From positions 1,242,501-1,306,500 of the forward strand of contig NZ_FPCH01000001.1 in assembly GCF_900116175.1 (NCBI RefSeq): a stretch of DNA of 64,000 nucleotides. Direction: 5' to 3'. Source of the DNA: Hyphomicrobium facile (GTDB lineage: Bacteria > Pseudomonadota > Alphaproteobacteria > Rhizobiales > Hyphomicrobiaceae). Shown piece by piece: positions 52,972 to 62,329 of this stretch. The number at the start of each line of letters is the position of its first letter. The first letter of the stretch is position 1. The notes under the pieces are model-generated. The model worked only from the letters and a program-made list of their open reading frames with translations, did not search any database and was not told where the DNA came from. The position numbers and the translations under genes were made by a program.

Positions 52972-53955
52972 TCAGATGCGCGAGAGAAACCAAAATGAGG
53001 CGACGCTACCGATGGCGTAGGCAGGTAACGCTGCAGCCCATTGAGGCAGCATGGATTGTGTTGTGCGATGAGCCCACATCAGCGCGAGCACGAGCAGGAC
53101 GAAGAGAAGTTGTCCGATCTCGACGCCGACATTGAAAAAGAGGAGGGCCATCGGCAGGACTGCGGACGGAATACCGATGGTAGTGAGCGCCGTGGCGAAG
53201 CCCAGTCCGTGCAGAAGGCCGAACATGAACGCGACAAACCAAGGATAGCGAGCCGTAAGGCCTATTTGACCGCGCTGAAGCTTGACGATCTCCACGCCAA
53301 GAAAAACGATGCTGAGCGCGATGGCTGCATTGAGCGGCTGCTCGGGAACACCAACCCATCCAAATGTCGCTGCGGCCAGCGACAAGCTATGCGCGATGGT
53401 GAAAGCCGTGATGGTGCGAACGAGCATCCATGGGCCGCGTACAAGCCAGATCAACCCGAGAACGAACAGCAGGTGATCGATGCCACGCAGGATGTGATCG
53501 ATGCCGAGATTGATGTAGGTGCTGGCAAGGTCGAGCCACGCATTCAGATCATGACCAGGATCGCGAGCAAGCGTCACCACAGGATTGGCCGCGCTGACGG
53601 TGTAGGCATGCACTGGGCCTTCCTTGGCGATGACCCGGATCATCGCCGCCGATTGCTTGCTGCCGAGGCCGGTAAAACTCAGCTGACCGACTAGACCCTT
53701 TTCACCACAGTTGAGATCGGGTGCGTTCCAGACGCAGTGTTCGGGAAAAATCGGATGGTAGCTCTGTTCCGTCGGCGGCATCGTCCACTGCGTAAAGTAG
53801 CGACCCGGCGCCATCTCGCGCAGCGTCATCACGGCCATCGAAGCCTCGTGAGCCGATGCCGTGCCCGCCGAATTGAAATGCGAGCCGAGGAAGGCCAGCA
53901 ATGTCAATAAAAGTGCTGGCACACCTGCGAACACGTTTCGTGCAGCGCCGATCAT
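52972..53955 (-). CDS. HupE/UreJ-type membrane protein with extracytoplasmic N-domain (copy 3)
   Basis: 327 residues. An N-terminal signal segment, then an extracytoplasmic domain of about 110 residues (CVWNAPDLNCGEKGL), then helices with DHILRGIDHLLFVLGLIWL, FTIAHSLSLAAATFG and FMFGLLHGLGFA. This is the HupE_UreJ_2 layout. The 3' neighbour gene is copy 2; the 5' end overlaps the parvulin gene by four bases. Confidence 0.83.
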   Translation of the reverse strand: MIGAARNVFAGVPALLLTLLAFLGSHFNSAGTASAHEASMAVMTLREMAPGRYFTQWTMPPTEQSYHPIFPEHCVWNAPDLNCGEKGLVGQLSFTGLGSKQSAAMIRVIAKEGPVHAYTVSAANPVVTLARDPGHDLNAWLDLASTYINLGIDHILRGIDHLLFVLGLIWLVRGPWMLVRTITAFTIAHSLSLAAATFGWVGVPEQPLNAAIALSIVFLGVEIVKLQRGQIGLTARYPWFVAFMFGLLHGLGFATALTTIGIPSAVLPMALLFFNVGVEIGQLLFVLLVLALMWAHRTTQSMLPQWAAALPAYAIGSVASFWFLSRI

Positions 53956-54815
53956 GGCTCACCGCGCCTGATGACGTAGGCCTTCGCCATGTCGCGTATC
54001 GTGGCCACGCCTAGGCGGCGCGCGCGGTCGTCTTTCCACTCATTGATGAGCTGGGTCTCGATCTCGTCCATTCGAACGGCGTGGCCAGGAACGAACGAGT
54101 CGAGGCGGACGATATGCCAGCCAGAAGCTGATTGCAGGGTCGTCCACTTGCCGACCGGGAGGGCGGCGATCTGGTCGACAAATGTCTTCCCGAAGGACGA
54201 TTCGAGACTTGGCTTGGGGCGGTCGGCAAAAATTTGCGCGCGCAACCGCACCTCTTCCGGCTCGCTGCCGGATTCGATCTGCTGAAGTGTTGCTTTTGCC
54301 TGGACCTCGGCTTCCGGTCCGGTGAAAGGGACCTCGAAGAAGCCGACAAAATCCGGAACGTCGTACTGGGCGCGTCTCTCTTCGAACCATTCCGAAAGTT
54401 GCTGCCGGGTCGGCTCTTCGACATTGACGTTGCCGAATACGAGAAGGCGCATTTTCTGCATGATGCGTTCGCGGATCATGTCATCGCCGCGGTCTAAACC
54501 CTGAGCGAGCGCCTCACGATACGTCACCTCGTTGAGGATCCAATTATCGATCAAGCGCGTGAGCTCGGCTTTGCTCGGCTCGATGTCGTGCTTCTCTTTG
54601 TAGAGGTCGATGATCGATTGCCGAACCTCAGGCGTCACTTCGATGAGCCGCTCTTTGCTCACCGATGGCGTGACGGCGGCGTGGACCGCAAACAACAGTG
54701 CGCCAATCAGCAGAAAGTGCAGAAGCGGTTCGCGCGCCAAACTTGCAAATGCTGAATTCTGTGGAACGTCTGTTGACGGCGTCGTTCTGCCGTCGGCAGG
54801 CGGCGTGAAAGTCAT
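53952..54815 (-). CDS. Membrane-anchored parvulin-type peptidyl-prolyl isomerase
   Basis: 287 residues if ATG 54815 is used (54839 is an alternative). The N-terminal anchor PLLHFLLIGALLFAVHAAV is followed by a SurA/PpiC-like helical domain and a diverged rotamase domain around FFEVPFTG...LRAQIFADRP...SFGKTFVDQIAALPVGKWTTLQSASGWHIVRLD. It faces the periplasm and is coupled to the three HupE-type genes, so it may help fold their extracytoplasmic part or a metal-binding partner. Confidence 0.8.
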   Translation of the reverse strand: MTFTPPADGRTTPSTDVPQNSAFASLAREPLLHFLLIGALLFAVHAAVTPSVSKERLIEVTPEVRQSIIDLYKEKHDIEPSKAELTRLIDNWILNEVTYREALAQGLDRGDDMIRERIMQKMRLLVFGNVNVEEPTRQQLSEWFEERRAQYDVPDFVGFFEVPFTGPEAEVQAKATLQQIESGSEPEEVRLRAQIFADRPKPSLESSFGKTFVDQIAALPVGKWTTLQSASGWHIVRLDSFVPGHAVRMDEIETQLINEWKDDRARRLGVATIRDMAKAYVIRRGEP

Positions 54816-55094
54816 AACGGATATTTGACTCCCTAACATCCCGGTCGCGGAATTCGGCCGCGTGTGGCCGCCATTCACTGCGCGAGCAAAGTGGGATTAA
54901 ACGCACCGAGATGTCGGGCCTATGACAGTGCAAAGCGATGGGGCGAAATGAGTTTCGATTCATGTGCGCCGACAGGGTGCTTTCCTCGGACGCTGTTATT
55001 TTTCCTTCAGACCTCTGTCATCGTCAGTAGTTATCCGTCGCGCGGTCCGCTCTGAGGCGGTTCAATCATGGGGCTACAGGGAAATTGAGAGGGT
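54816..55094. other. Divergent intergenic region
   Basis: 279 bases between the parvulin gene and the PHP-like gene, expected to hold both promoters. No clear boxes or hairpins recognised. Confidence 0.35.
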
Positions 55095-57101
55095 ATGTCT
55101 AAATCAGATTCTTACGGTCGCCGCGTCGTGCAGGCGTCAGCGCTGGTCATCGCAGCGAGCGTTGCCGGGTTCGCGCCCGCCAACGCCGGTAATTCCGGTG
55201 AAACCGACAGCTATATGGCGGGTGACTTTCACAACCACACCACCTGCACCGACGGCACCACCTCGCTCGAGACGATGATCACCAAGTCGATCAATACGTT
55301 CGATCTCGACTGGATGGCACAGGCAGGCCACGGCGGCAGCTACACACGTGACTGCCGTTACGACGATCCGGAAGGTGATTCCTCGAAGACCGGCAGCGGC
55401 AAGCTCTGGGAACAGACGATTGGCGCCGCCGCAATCAAAGGCGACGTCGCGAACTCGACTTCGTACTCTCCCGATGGACTGCCTCACCGCGCCATGTGGC
55501 GTTGGCAGATGCTGCAGGAGTTCGTGTATCCCGAAGTTTCGCGGATGTCGAAGAAGCTTAAAAATCCGATGCTGTACGTCGGCCTCGAGACCAACTCTCC
55601 CGGCCACGAGCACGTCAGCAGCACGGTTCTCGGTGCGCAGCGTTCTTGGGATTGGAAGGGCAGCACGGGCAACGTCGACGCGCTTGCCGAGTTCGAATAC
55701 CGGTTCGATCGCAGCGACACGGATATGAGCGGTCCAGGCGGTACGCCGGGTGTCGCCAATAGCGGCATCTGGAAGGGCAAGGTCGCGAATGCCTCCGGCA
55801 CCGGGCTCGGCACGGCGAACCACATCAACAAAGCTGTTCCGAGCGTTGCCTGGATGCAGGCCAATTATCCGCTGCAGAGCTACTTCGTTCCGGCTCACGT
55901 AGAGCGCGCCGGCGTGTTCGACCCGAACGGTAACCGTGGCTTCAACGTCGAGCACTTCCGCGACTTCAATAACGCGGGCCCGACGGTTGCAGTCGGCTTC
56001 GAAACGATGCCGGGCCATCAGGCCAGCAATAACCGCGGCGAATATCGCAAAAATTTCGGCGGTGCGGGCATCGACTCCGCTGGCGTAACGACCTTTGGCG
56101 GCACGGGGATTTACGGCGCCAAGATCGGCGGCCTGTGGGATGCAATGCTCGGCGAAGGCCGCAATTGGTTCTTCTTTGCGAGCTCCGATTGGCACAACCG
56201 CGGCGCGTTCAGCCCGTACGTTCGTGAATCGACGCAGGACTTCTATCCTGGTGAATATCAGAAGCTCTATATCCCGCGTCCTGGCAGCCGTTCAGTTTTG
56301 CTGCGTCCGCAGCTGATCGTCGATGCGGTACGTGCCGGCAACTCGTTCTCTGTTTCGGGTGACCTGATCTCCGGCGAGTTGTCGTACAGGGCCGAGCTTA
56401 TCGAGGAATGCGTGCTCCCCAGGAGGAACCAGCCCTGCACTCGTGTGACGAATGTTGCGAAGATGGGCGAGACCTTGGTTGTTCCGCGCGGCAAGTCCGT
56501 TCGGATCACGCTCACGGTTACCGATCCGGACAAGGCGAACAACTCGCCGTACAAGTTCAACAACCCGTCGTTGCTGCAGGTTGGCATCAAGCAGCCGCTG
56601 AACAAGCCGAAGCTCGACCATGTCGACTTCATTCGCGGCGAGGTCACCGGCGTCATTGCGCCGACTGATCCGAAGTACACGGACGCGACGAACGCTACGG
56701 CTGCCATTTATGCCACGTTCGATGGCAACAAGTGGACGAAGCAGGGCCAGAAGCGCACGATGAGCTTCGTTATTCCGAACGTCCAGAGCAACCAGTACGT
56801 CCGCGCCCGCGGCACCAACCTGCCTCGCTCGACGCCGCTCGAGACGGATGCTCAGGGCAACCCGCTGGCGGATCTCGATCCGACGGCGATCACGGACGCG
56901 AAGAACACGATCCCCTGCACCGACAAGGCCTGCCCTGCCCACTTGCAGGTCTTGAACGGTCAGAAGTTCTCAAGCTACGACGTCGCAGCTTGGGCGGATC
57001 TGTGGTTCTACACGAACCCGATCTTCATCCGCGTATCTGATCAGCCGAAGCTTCTGGTTGAGAAGAACGCCGAGCTCGCACAGCAGCTCGCGAAGAACTA
57101 A
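55095..57101 (+). CDS. Secreted PHP/DUF3604-like metal-dependent protein
   Basis: 668 residues. A signal peptide ends near ANAG (about residue 32). MAGDFHNHTTCTDGTTSLETM is a PHP-type first metal-binding motif, GLETNSPGHEH and HVERAGVFDPN add acidic and histidine ligands, and FFFASSDWHNRGAFSPY resembles the late D-x-H motif. This is the pattern of DUF3604 proteins. It is divergent from the parvulin-HupE operon and followed by a good terminator. Substrate unknown; a phosphoesterase-like hydrolase is a guess from the fold. Confidence 0.7.
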   Translation: MSKSDSYGRRVVQASALVIAASVAGFAPANAGNSGETDSYMAGDFHNHTTCTDGTTSLETMITKSINTFDLDWMAQAGHGGSYTRDCRYDDPEGDSSKTGSGKLWEQTIGAAAIKGDVANSTSYSPDGLPHRAMWRWQMLQEFVYPEVSRMSKKLKNPMLYVGLETNSPGHEHVSSTVLGAQRSWDWKGSTGNVDALAEFEYRFDRSDTDMSGPGGTPGVANSGIWKGKVANASGTGLGTANHINKAVPSVAWMQANYPLQSYFVPAHVERAGVFDPNGNRGFNVEHFRDFNNAGPTVAVGFETMPGHQASNNRGEYRKNFGGAGIDSAGVTTFGGTGIYGAKIGGLWDAMLGEGRNWFFFASSDWHNRGAFSPYVRESTQDFYPGEYQKLYIPRPGSRSVLLRPQLIVDAVRAGNSFSVSGDLISGELSYRAELIEECVLPRRNQPCTRVTNVAKMGETLVVPRGKSVRITLTVTDPDKANNSPYKFNNPSLLQVGIKQPLNKPKLDHVDFIRGEVTGVIAPTDPKYTDATNATAAIYATFDGNKWTKQGQKRTMSFVIPNVQSNQYVRARGTNLPRSTPLETDAQGNPLADLDPTAITDAKNTIPCTDKACPAHLQVLNGQKFSSYDVAAWADLWFYTNPIFIRVSDQPKLLVEKNAELAQQLAKN

Positions 57102-57154
57102 CGGCATAGGTGCGATCGTGATCTCGCGGTCGCACCGTCTTCCGAAGAATGTGA

Positions 57155-57188
57155 CTGGGGGCCGGCTTCCGGCTCCCAGTTTTCTTTT
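57155..57188 (+). terminator. Rho-independent terminator of the PHP-like gene
   Basis: CTGGGGGCCGG (57155-57165) pairs with CCGGCTCCCAG (57169-57179), with one G-U pair, and is followed by TTTTCTTTT. A weaker hairpin, GGTGCGA/TCGCACC, lies just before it at 57109-57136. Confidence 0.85.
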
Positions 57189-57354
57189 CGCGAGTGCGCC
57201 CAGAGGCTCACGCGCAGCGCGTCGCCTTGCCGGCCGTTAATTCAATGAACCAGGCACGGCGGACCATGACGACCGGGGCGGCTTGTCGCGACCAAGCGGC
57301 GCGACTTTTGACGCTGCTACCTTTGAGGGTCAGGTGTAGCGCGGCAATTGACGT

Positions 57355-57816
57355 TCAACGAACATCCGACGGCGCGGCATCTTCAGGTGGTACCGCCACG
57401 GGCATTACCGGATTGCTCGGTTGCTGCAGGTCTTGGGACGTGACGGTGAAGGGAATGACGCCGCCATCCGAGTGATAGTGCTGACGCACATCGGCAAGCC
57501 ATTCGAGTTGGTATTTGCCAGGCGGCAGCGGCTTGGTCACTGCGATCTCGACCTTGAAGACATCCTCATTCGTCTTTGGCCATTCGATTGGCCATATCTC
57601 GCGCCCGTTATCGACGCTCACAAGCCGGACTTCGGTCAGATGAATTCCCTCCGAGAAACTGATGTGCATCGTCGTCGGGGGTTCTTTCAGGATATCGCCA
57701 ACGGCCGGAACGGACGTGTCGTACATTTCCTGAGCGCGCGTTTGCGCCGGCATGAGCAGTGATGCGCCAAGTGCCAGCATGGGGATGTAGGCGCCGCGCA
57801 CGATAACGGTTCGCAT
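57355..57816 (-). CDS. CopC-like periplasmic protein
   Basis: 153 residues from ATG 57816, with AGAAG upstream. A signal peptide ends near TRAQE. A CopC beta-sandwich follows: SVPAVGDILKEPPTTMHISFSEGIHLTEVRLVSV, then PLPPGKYQLEWLADVRQHYHSDGGVIPFTV. The usual N-terminal His of the copper site (HAxLxxSxPA) is missing here because the mature start reads EMYDTSVPA; HYHSDGG retains later histidines. Probably copper binding, but the site is altered. Confidence 0.75.
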   Translation of the reverse strand: MRTVIVRGAYIPMLALGASLLMPAQTRAQEMYDTSVPAVGDILKEPPTTMHISFSEGIHLTEVRLVSVDNGREIWPIEWPKTNEDVFKVEIAVTKPLPPGKYQLEWLADVRQHYHSDGGVIPFTVTSQDLQQPSNPVMPVAVPPEDAAPSDVR

Positions 57817-57871
57817 GATCAACTTCTTTTGGACGAGAGGCTTTGGTCTAGAAAGCGAGCATCATCAAATT

Positions 57872-58492
57872 TCAAGAGAAGTTGACCGCGTAGCCGAATG
57901 AATCGAGCCGTTTTGGAACCGCGTTGAAGGCAACCGAAATGCGGCGGTCGCCGTGGTTCACCGGCACTTCGTGAAGCAGATAGCTCGGAAACAAAACGAG
58001 GTCCCCGGCGGAGATCACCGGCATCGCCCATTTGCTGCCGTTGAACGGACCGTATTTCACATTTTTGTTTTGATTGCTGAAGATGAAATCCGTACCGCCG
58101 AGGCTTTTGTGAAAGACCAGATTTGCAGAGCGATGAGAGTTTGTCAGGTAGAGCACGCCCGATACGAAGCTATTCGCGTGCGTGTGGATTGCCTGCTTTC
58201 CGCCGGTTTCGAGGATGTTGATCCAGATCTCTTTGATCGTCCACTCGAGGTCTTCGCCGAATAGTAAGGCACCGAACTCGACGAGCTTCGGCCGGATGAG
58301 CTTGCTCACCTCGAGAAAGGACTCTCGTCCGCTCGGGCTCATAATTTCGCTATGAGAGAGTTGGTTCGACTTGTCGTTATCCAGCTTGCGGGAAGCTGCG
58401 AACTCGCTGGTCAACCGGCGTATCAAGTCTTCATGCAAAAGCTTTTCAACGCGCATCACCGGAGTGGGAAATAGCTGAGCAATTTGGCTCAT
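57872..58492 (-). CDS. 2-oxoglutarate/Fe(II) oxygenase-like protein
   Basis: 206 residues of the TIGR02466-like family. WINILETGGKQAIHTHANSFVSGVLYL has the first iron-binding histidines, and LVLFPSYLLHEVPVNHGDRRISVAFN has the last histidine and the arginine that binds 2-oxoglutarate. The full length is typical. Substrate unknown. No operon partner: the upstream neighbour is divergent and the downstream CopC gene is separated by 55 bases. Confidence 0.82.
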   Translation of the reverse strand: MSQIAQLFPTPVMRVEKLLHEDLIRRLTSEFAASRKLDNDKSNQLSHSEIMSPSGRESFLEVSKLIRPKLVEFGALLFGEDLEWTIKEIWINILETGGKQAIHTHANSFVSGVLYLTNSHRSANLVFHKSLGGTDFIFSNQNKNVKYGPFNGSKWAMPVISAGDLVLFPSYLLHEVPVNHGDRRISVAFNAVPKRLDSFGYAVNFS

Positions 58493-58636
58493 GAATGCTT
58501 AGTGTCTCCGAAGTTAGTCGCGCCCTTTTGCCTTTGTCTTGTGAACAACCGATGACAGTTAGACATCGGAATATTTCGGTGGCGCGGCGGCCGGCATCGG
58601 GGCATTGTCCCGCCCGAAATACGTCTCGGAGGGGAA

Positions 58637-59119
58637 ATGCTGAAGGTTTGCCGCCATCTTCTTATCGTGGCTTGCGTCTTCCTGCTTCGTGCGCAACCTT
58701 CGCTCGCTGCCAGCCTGACTGTCGCTGGCGACAGTCCGCGTGAGAGCGTCACGCTCACGATTGAAGACATGGCCGTGGGCGGCATCCTTCAGAACCTCAG
58801 TGAAAAATACGGATTCGAAATTCTCGGGATCGAGAAGGTCGACGAGGGCGGCGACACGCTGTCAGCGACCCTCTCGGGAGACCTCCACAGCATTCTCGAG
58901 CGCCTGCTTCGCAACCGCAACCACGTTATCGTTCGCTCAACCGATACCGTTAGCGGCATCGAGAAGGTCATAGTCATCGACGCTGTTTATGGTGCCCGCC
59001 AGGCGAAGGCGGTTGTGAGGGGGGCCGCGGGCCATGCTCCGGCGGCGCCTCGTCAGGGGTATTCCGACGACGGGAAACGCACTCGTCCGCGAAATGTCGG
59101 AAGCGGTCCGGACGAATAA
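58637..59119 (+). CDS. Small exported protein with secretin N-terminal (STN)-like domain
   Basis: 160 residues; ATG 58637 follows GGAGGGGAA. A signal peptide ends near SLAAS. SVTLTIEDMAVGGILQNLSEKYGFEILG...LSGDLHSILERLLRNRNHVIV matches the short STN fold found at the start of secretins and TonB receptors. The C-terminus is short, basic and disordered. It sits convergent to the type II secretion cluster, so a link to its outer-membrane channel is possible but not shown. Confidence 0.65.
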   Translation: MLKVCRHLLIVACVFLLRAQPSLAASLTVAGDSPRESVTLTIEDMAVGGILQNLSEKYGFEILGIEKVDEGGDTLSATLSGDLHSILERLLRNRNHVIVRSTDTVSGIEKVIVIDAVYGARQAKAVVRGAAGHAPAAPRQGYSDDGKRTRPRNVGSGPDE

Positions 59120-59170
59120 GTTTTCTGAGCATGTGCGTGTCGATCCACATGCCATGTGCTGGGTCGTCCC

Positions 59171-59692
59171 TTAGTGATTGAGACTCACAGAGAGCGGTGT
59201 GCCATCGCTGCGCTCCAGAAATACGGATGCTGCTTCTACCGTCGCAACGCGCCAGCTGCCCACCATATCTCCACTCTCTACACGAAAGCTCGTTCCATCG
59301 GCGGCATTGCGCAGGAGCGCGATTGCACGATCGCCGTTGAGAACCACGCCGAGCAATTCGTAGACAGGTTTCTCGCCGATCAATGTTGTGTCCTGGTGCT
59401 TGGCTGTATCGGTCTCGACCGGGCGCCTGCGGGTTGGTGCGAACAGCGGGCGCTCGACCGTGTCCCTCAGCTCATCTTTCGAGATCGCTACCAGAGGATT
59501 GCCGATCGAGATGTGGCTCGACTGCTTGTTTTCATCGTTTGATGACAAGTCAGGATCGGTTTGGTCTTGCGGCTCGCCGGATGCGATGGGCGGCGCAGAA
59601 GCCATGGGGCTTGGCTGCTGGTTGTCGAACCAGACCAGGCAGGCAAGAGCCAGACAAGCCACGATCATCAGGTAGAGACGGTACTGATTCAT
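59171..59692 (-). CDS. Type II secretion GspC/GspN-like protein
   Basis: 173 residues. One N-terminal membrane helix, a proline-rich linker, then a homology-region-like domain: VERPLFAPTRRRP, YELLGVVLNGDRAIALLRN and MVGSWRVATVEAASVFLE. This is the HR pattern of GspC, which connects the inner-membrane platform to the secretin; no PDZ domain follows. Last gene of the cluster, three bases after gspM. Confidence 0.75.
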   Translation of the reverse strand: MNQYRLYLMIVACLALACLVWFDNQQPSPMASAPPIASGEPQDQTDPDLSSNDENKQSSHISIGNPLVAISKDELRDTVERPLFAPTRRRPVETDTAKHQDTTLIGEKPVYELLGVVLNGDRAIALLRNAADGTSFRVESGDMVGSWRVATVEAASVFLERSDGTPLSVSLNH

Positions 59693-59695
59693 CTT

Positions 59696-60274
59696 TCAGG
59701 GCGTCCCGTTCTTTTTAGCAAAGCCGCTCAACTGAAGCGTCACATCGTATGGGCCGATGTAATTCGGATCGGGAGCTTGGAAATCGCCCTGCCTGGAGCG
59801 AATGGCAATCTCATCGAGAAAGATCAACGGTGTGCCGGTTTCCAGGTCGTAAAGAATATCGCGCAGCCCATCAACTCCGACGCTGATCGAGAGACCCATG
59901 GGAATGCGCACCAAATTTCCATCCTCCTGCGGCGGCAGGATTTGAAAGCTCGATGCGGCTCCGCCGTGCGCGACCACGAGATTGTTCAGCAGTTTTTGCA
60001 GATTGGCTCCCGCAATTCCTGTGGTTTCGCCTTTGAGAAGCAGATCCGTGTCTTGCCCGAGCATGGCCAATTCGCTGTTCTCTTTCCGAACCTCTCCCTC
60101 CGTGGCCAACTGCCGTTGGAGGTTCGAGAGCTCCACCTGATGCTCCGATATGGCGGCATCGATTGTGCTTAAACGCACGAAAGGCGCGGCGGCGAATAGC
60201 ACCATGAGCGCAAGTGCGGCGGCCAATACCGAAAGGGAAACGACGTTGGCGGATATCTCTGAGCGCGCGGTCAT
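59696..60274 (-). CDS. gspM: Type II secretion protein GspM-like
   Basis: 192 residues. One membrane helix (about 12-35), a coiled coil (about 38-65) and a small ferredoxin-like domain ending in GPYDVTLQLSGFAKK. Fits the short GspM (GspMb) family of the inner-membrane assembly platform. Starts in a four-base overlap with gspL. Confidence 0.78.
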   Translation of the reverse strand: MTARSEISANVVSLSVLAAALALMVLFAAAPFVRLSTIDAAISEHQVELSNLQRQLATEGEVRKENSELAMLGQDTDLLLKGETTGIAGANLQKLLNNLVVAHGGAASSFQILPPQEDGNLVRIPMGLSISVGVDGLRDILYDLETGTPLIFLDEIAIRSRQGDFQAPDPNYIGPYDVTLQLSGFAKKNGTP

Positions 60275-61368
60275 GGCTGGTCTTCCAAATTCGCGCCGCC
60301 TTCAGCGCGGCCGACGATTGAGAATGTCCCGACAGAGTCGCCTTCTTGGCGGGTTGTCGGAGCGGAAAAGCGAACGTCCTCAAAATGCGGGCTGTCCTCG
60401 AGTTTCGTGATCAATGCCGTTGGGTCATCGGACTTTCCAACTATGCGGGTCTCGCGGCCGTGAATTTCAAACTCCGTAAGGTAGGCGCTGTCCGGCAAGG
60501 CCCGGCTCATGGCTTCGAATAGGAGAAATGCGGGTGGCTCGGTGATCTTGCGTTTGGTCAGATGCTCGCGCTGCTCTTTAAGGCGCGTATTTTCGTCGTT
60601 GAGCTTGGTGATCTCTTCGACTTGCGATTTGCTGGCGATAATTTTCACTTCGAGGTCGTCGTTCCGCGACATGTGGTCGAATGCCAGGTAGAAGCCGAAG
60701 CTTCCCATCGCGACGCTTGCCGCGAGAAGAACCATCAACACAATGTGCAGCACCTGCTCTGTCTGCTTCAGCGCGTCTGCTTCCAGGGACAGGAGTTCAA
60801 TACCCGTCGTGGCTTTGGGTTCCGACGCGAAATCGACGGCGTATGGTTTCAGCCCGAGCGCATAGGCTCGAAGCAATGCATTGTCGACGATTTTTCGCGT
60901 CGTTGCCGCGACGTAGATGTCGAGTTGGTCCGGTGAGTCCGCATTGGCGCCGACGATTTGATAGCCATAGTGGGTCTCTTCCACCGGCCAGGGGACGATG
61001 CGTTCCATCTGGTTTCGCAGCAGGGGCTCGACGAGATCGCTTGCGGCAGCTGGAATTTGAATGGTGCGGTCGACGATGTCGCTTGCCGACAGGCGTAACA
61101 GGATCTTCTTGTGGTCTTTGCCTGCCTCCTGAGTGGCGCGCTTTCTCATTGCTGCGATCTCCTCGGGCGCAGCGTTCGCCGAGAGCCGCAGGACAGGTCC
61201 GTTCGCGGTTGGGTCGCCGGCGTGCACCGATATTCCTTCAGGGGTGTTCAGCAGAAGCGTGCTCCAGCCGCGCGGTCCCGAGTTGCGGGACGTCAGTATG
61301 CGGCTCAAGTCGCGGATCCAACGTGCATAGAGTTGAGCTGCGGCGCTGGAGAGTTCGTCTACGGTCAT
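60271..61368 (-). CDS. gspL: Type II secretion GspL/PilN-like protein
   Basis: 365 residues from ATG 61368; the longer frame to 61419 would run into gspK. The cytoplasmic actin-like part holds RNQMERIVPWPVEETHYGYQ, followed by a membrane helix near residue 215 and a periplasmic PilN-like part with a coiled coil and PDSAYLTEFEIHGRETRIVGKS. Links the assembly ATPase GspE to GspM. Confidence 0.82.
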   Translation of the reverse strand: MTVDELSSAAAQLYARWIRDLSRILTSRNSGPRGWSTLLLNTPEGISVHAGDPTANGPVLRLSANAAPEEIAAMRKRATQEAGKDHKKILLRLSASDIVDRTIQIPAAASDLVEPLLRNQMERIVPWPVEETHYGYQIVGANADSPDQLDIYVAATTRKIVDNALLRAYALGLKPYAVDFASEPKATTGIELLSLEADALKQTEQVLHIVLMVLLAASVAMGSFGFYLAFDHMSRNDDLEVKIIASKSQVEEITKLNDENTRLKEQREHLTKRKITEPPAFLLFEAMSRALPDSAYLTEFEIHGRETRIVGKSDDPTALITKLEDSPHFEDVRFSAPTTRQEGDSVGTFSIVGRAEGGANLEDQP

Positions 61369-61402
61369 GGTGCTGCTCGGGCGATCTCGTGCTGGATATC
61401 GG

Positions 61403-62329
61403 TCAATTGAGGAGTGCAAGGGGACGTTCGGAAATCAGACGGTAGGGAGCATCGTTGTCGAATGCGGGCATGAGAACGAAGGCCTTCGCTGCGCGATAGT
61501 CTTGGCCGGGCCTCTGCGTTTCGACGGACACCAAATAGGCGGGTCCGGTTTCGTCGGTGAAGAATGAGCTGACTTTGTCCATCACCGGAGGAGCACTCGA
61601 CTGGTCATCGCTGGCGGCTCGCATGTACGTCCGCACTTTCTCGATATCGAATAGCGTCATGTTGGGAATTGAGGAGAGAACGGCGTCGGGTGCAGACAGA
61701 GGATTTACAAGACCTTCGCGGCTATAGACGGTGAGATACGGCAGGAGCTGCTTGTAGAGTTCCAGCGTCATGCCCTCGACGTAGCGAAGTTGGGTAACGT
61801 CTAGGAAAGCGGCAGGTCGCGAGGGATCGTTCGATTTCGCGCTGGTGTTTTTAATATTCTGGTCCAAATCGCCGGCCGCCTCGCCGCGAGTCTTGAGAAT
61901 GCGATCGCGGATTTCTCTCGCTTGTTGCTCGGACGAGGTGAATTGCCGAAAGAGGCCGAGTAGAAGGCCGCCATCGGCTCTGTTCAGGTCGATGAGGCCG
62001 TTGGGGTCCGCTATGGTGATCTTCAGGTTGGCACCAGCAAACACCACCTGATGGGGCTTGCCATCTGCCAGCCATCGCAGGTCCGCATCGTCGTCGATCA
62101 AGTGTGCGGCGGCGATTTCGGCGCCCGCGTCGAGAAGCGCTTCTGCGGTCGTTATCTGAATTTCAGACGATGCTAAAGACGCTCCGCTGCGGGCTGTGAC
62201 GCCGAAGGCCGACACGAGAAGAGCCGCGGATGCGATGATCCACAGAACGATGAGGAGCGCCACGCCGCGTTGTCTGCCCGCATCTCTGTCGCTGTACGCG
62301 CCCGATAGTGGAAAGACCGGTCTACTCAT
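61403..62329 (-). CDS. gspK: Type II secretion minor pseudopilin GspK
   Basis: 308 residues from ATG 62329. The prepilin-like segment RGVALLIVLWIIASAALLVSAF near residue 22 lacks the usual Glu at position 5, as is common in GspK. The large globular domain has DPNGLIDLNRADGGLL. Tip of the pseudopilus; overlaps gspJ by eight bases. Confidence 0.87.
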   Translation of the reverse strand: MSRPVFPLSGAYSDRDAGRQRGVALLIVLWIIASAALLVSAFGVTARSGASLASSEIQITTAEALLDAGAEIAAAHLIDDDADLRWLADGKPHQVVFAGANLKITIADPNGLIDLNRADGGLLLGLFRQFTSSEQQAREIRDRILKTRGEAAGDLDQNIKNTSAKSNDPSRPAAFLDVTQLRYVEGMTLELYKQLLPYLTVYSREGLVNPLSAPDAVLSSIPNMTLFDIEKVRTYMRAASDDQSSAPPVMDKVSSFFTDETGPAYLVSVETQRPGQDYRAAKAFVLMPAFDNDAPYRLISERPLALLN

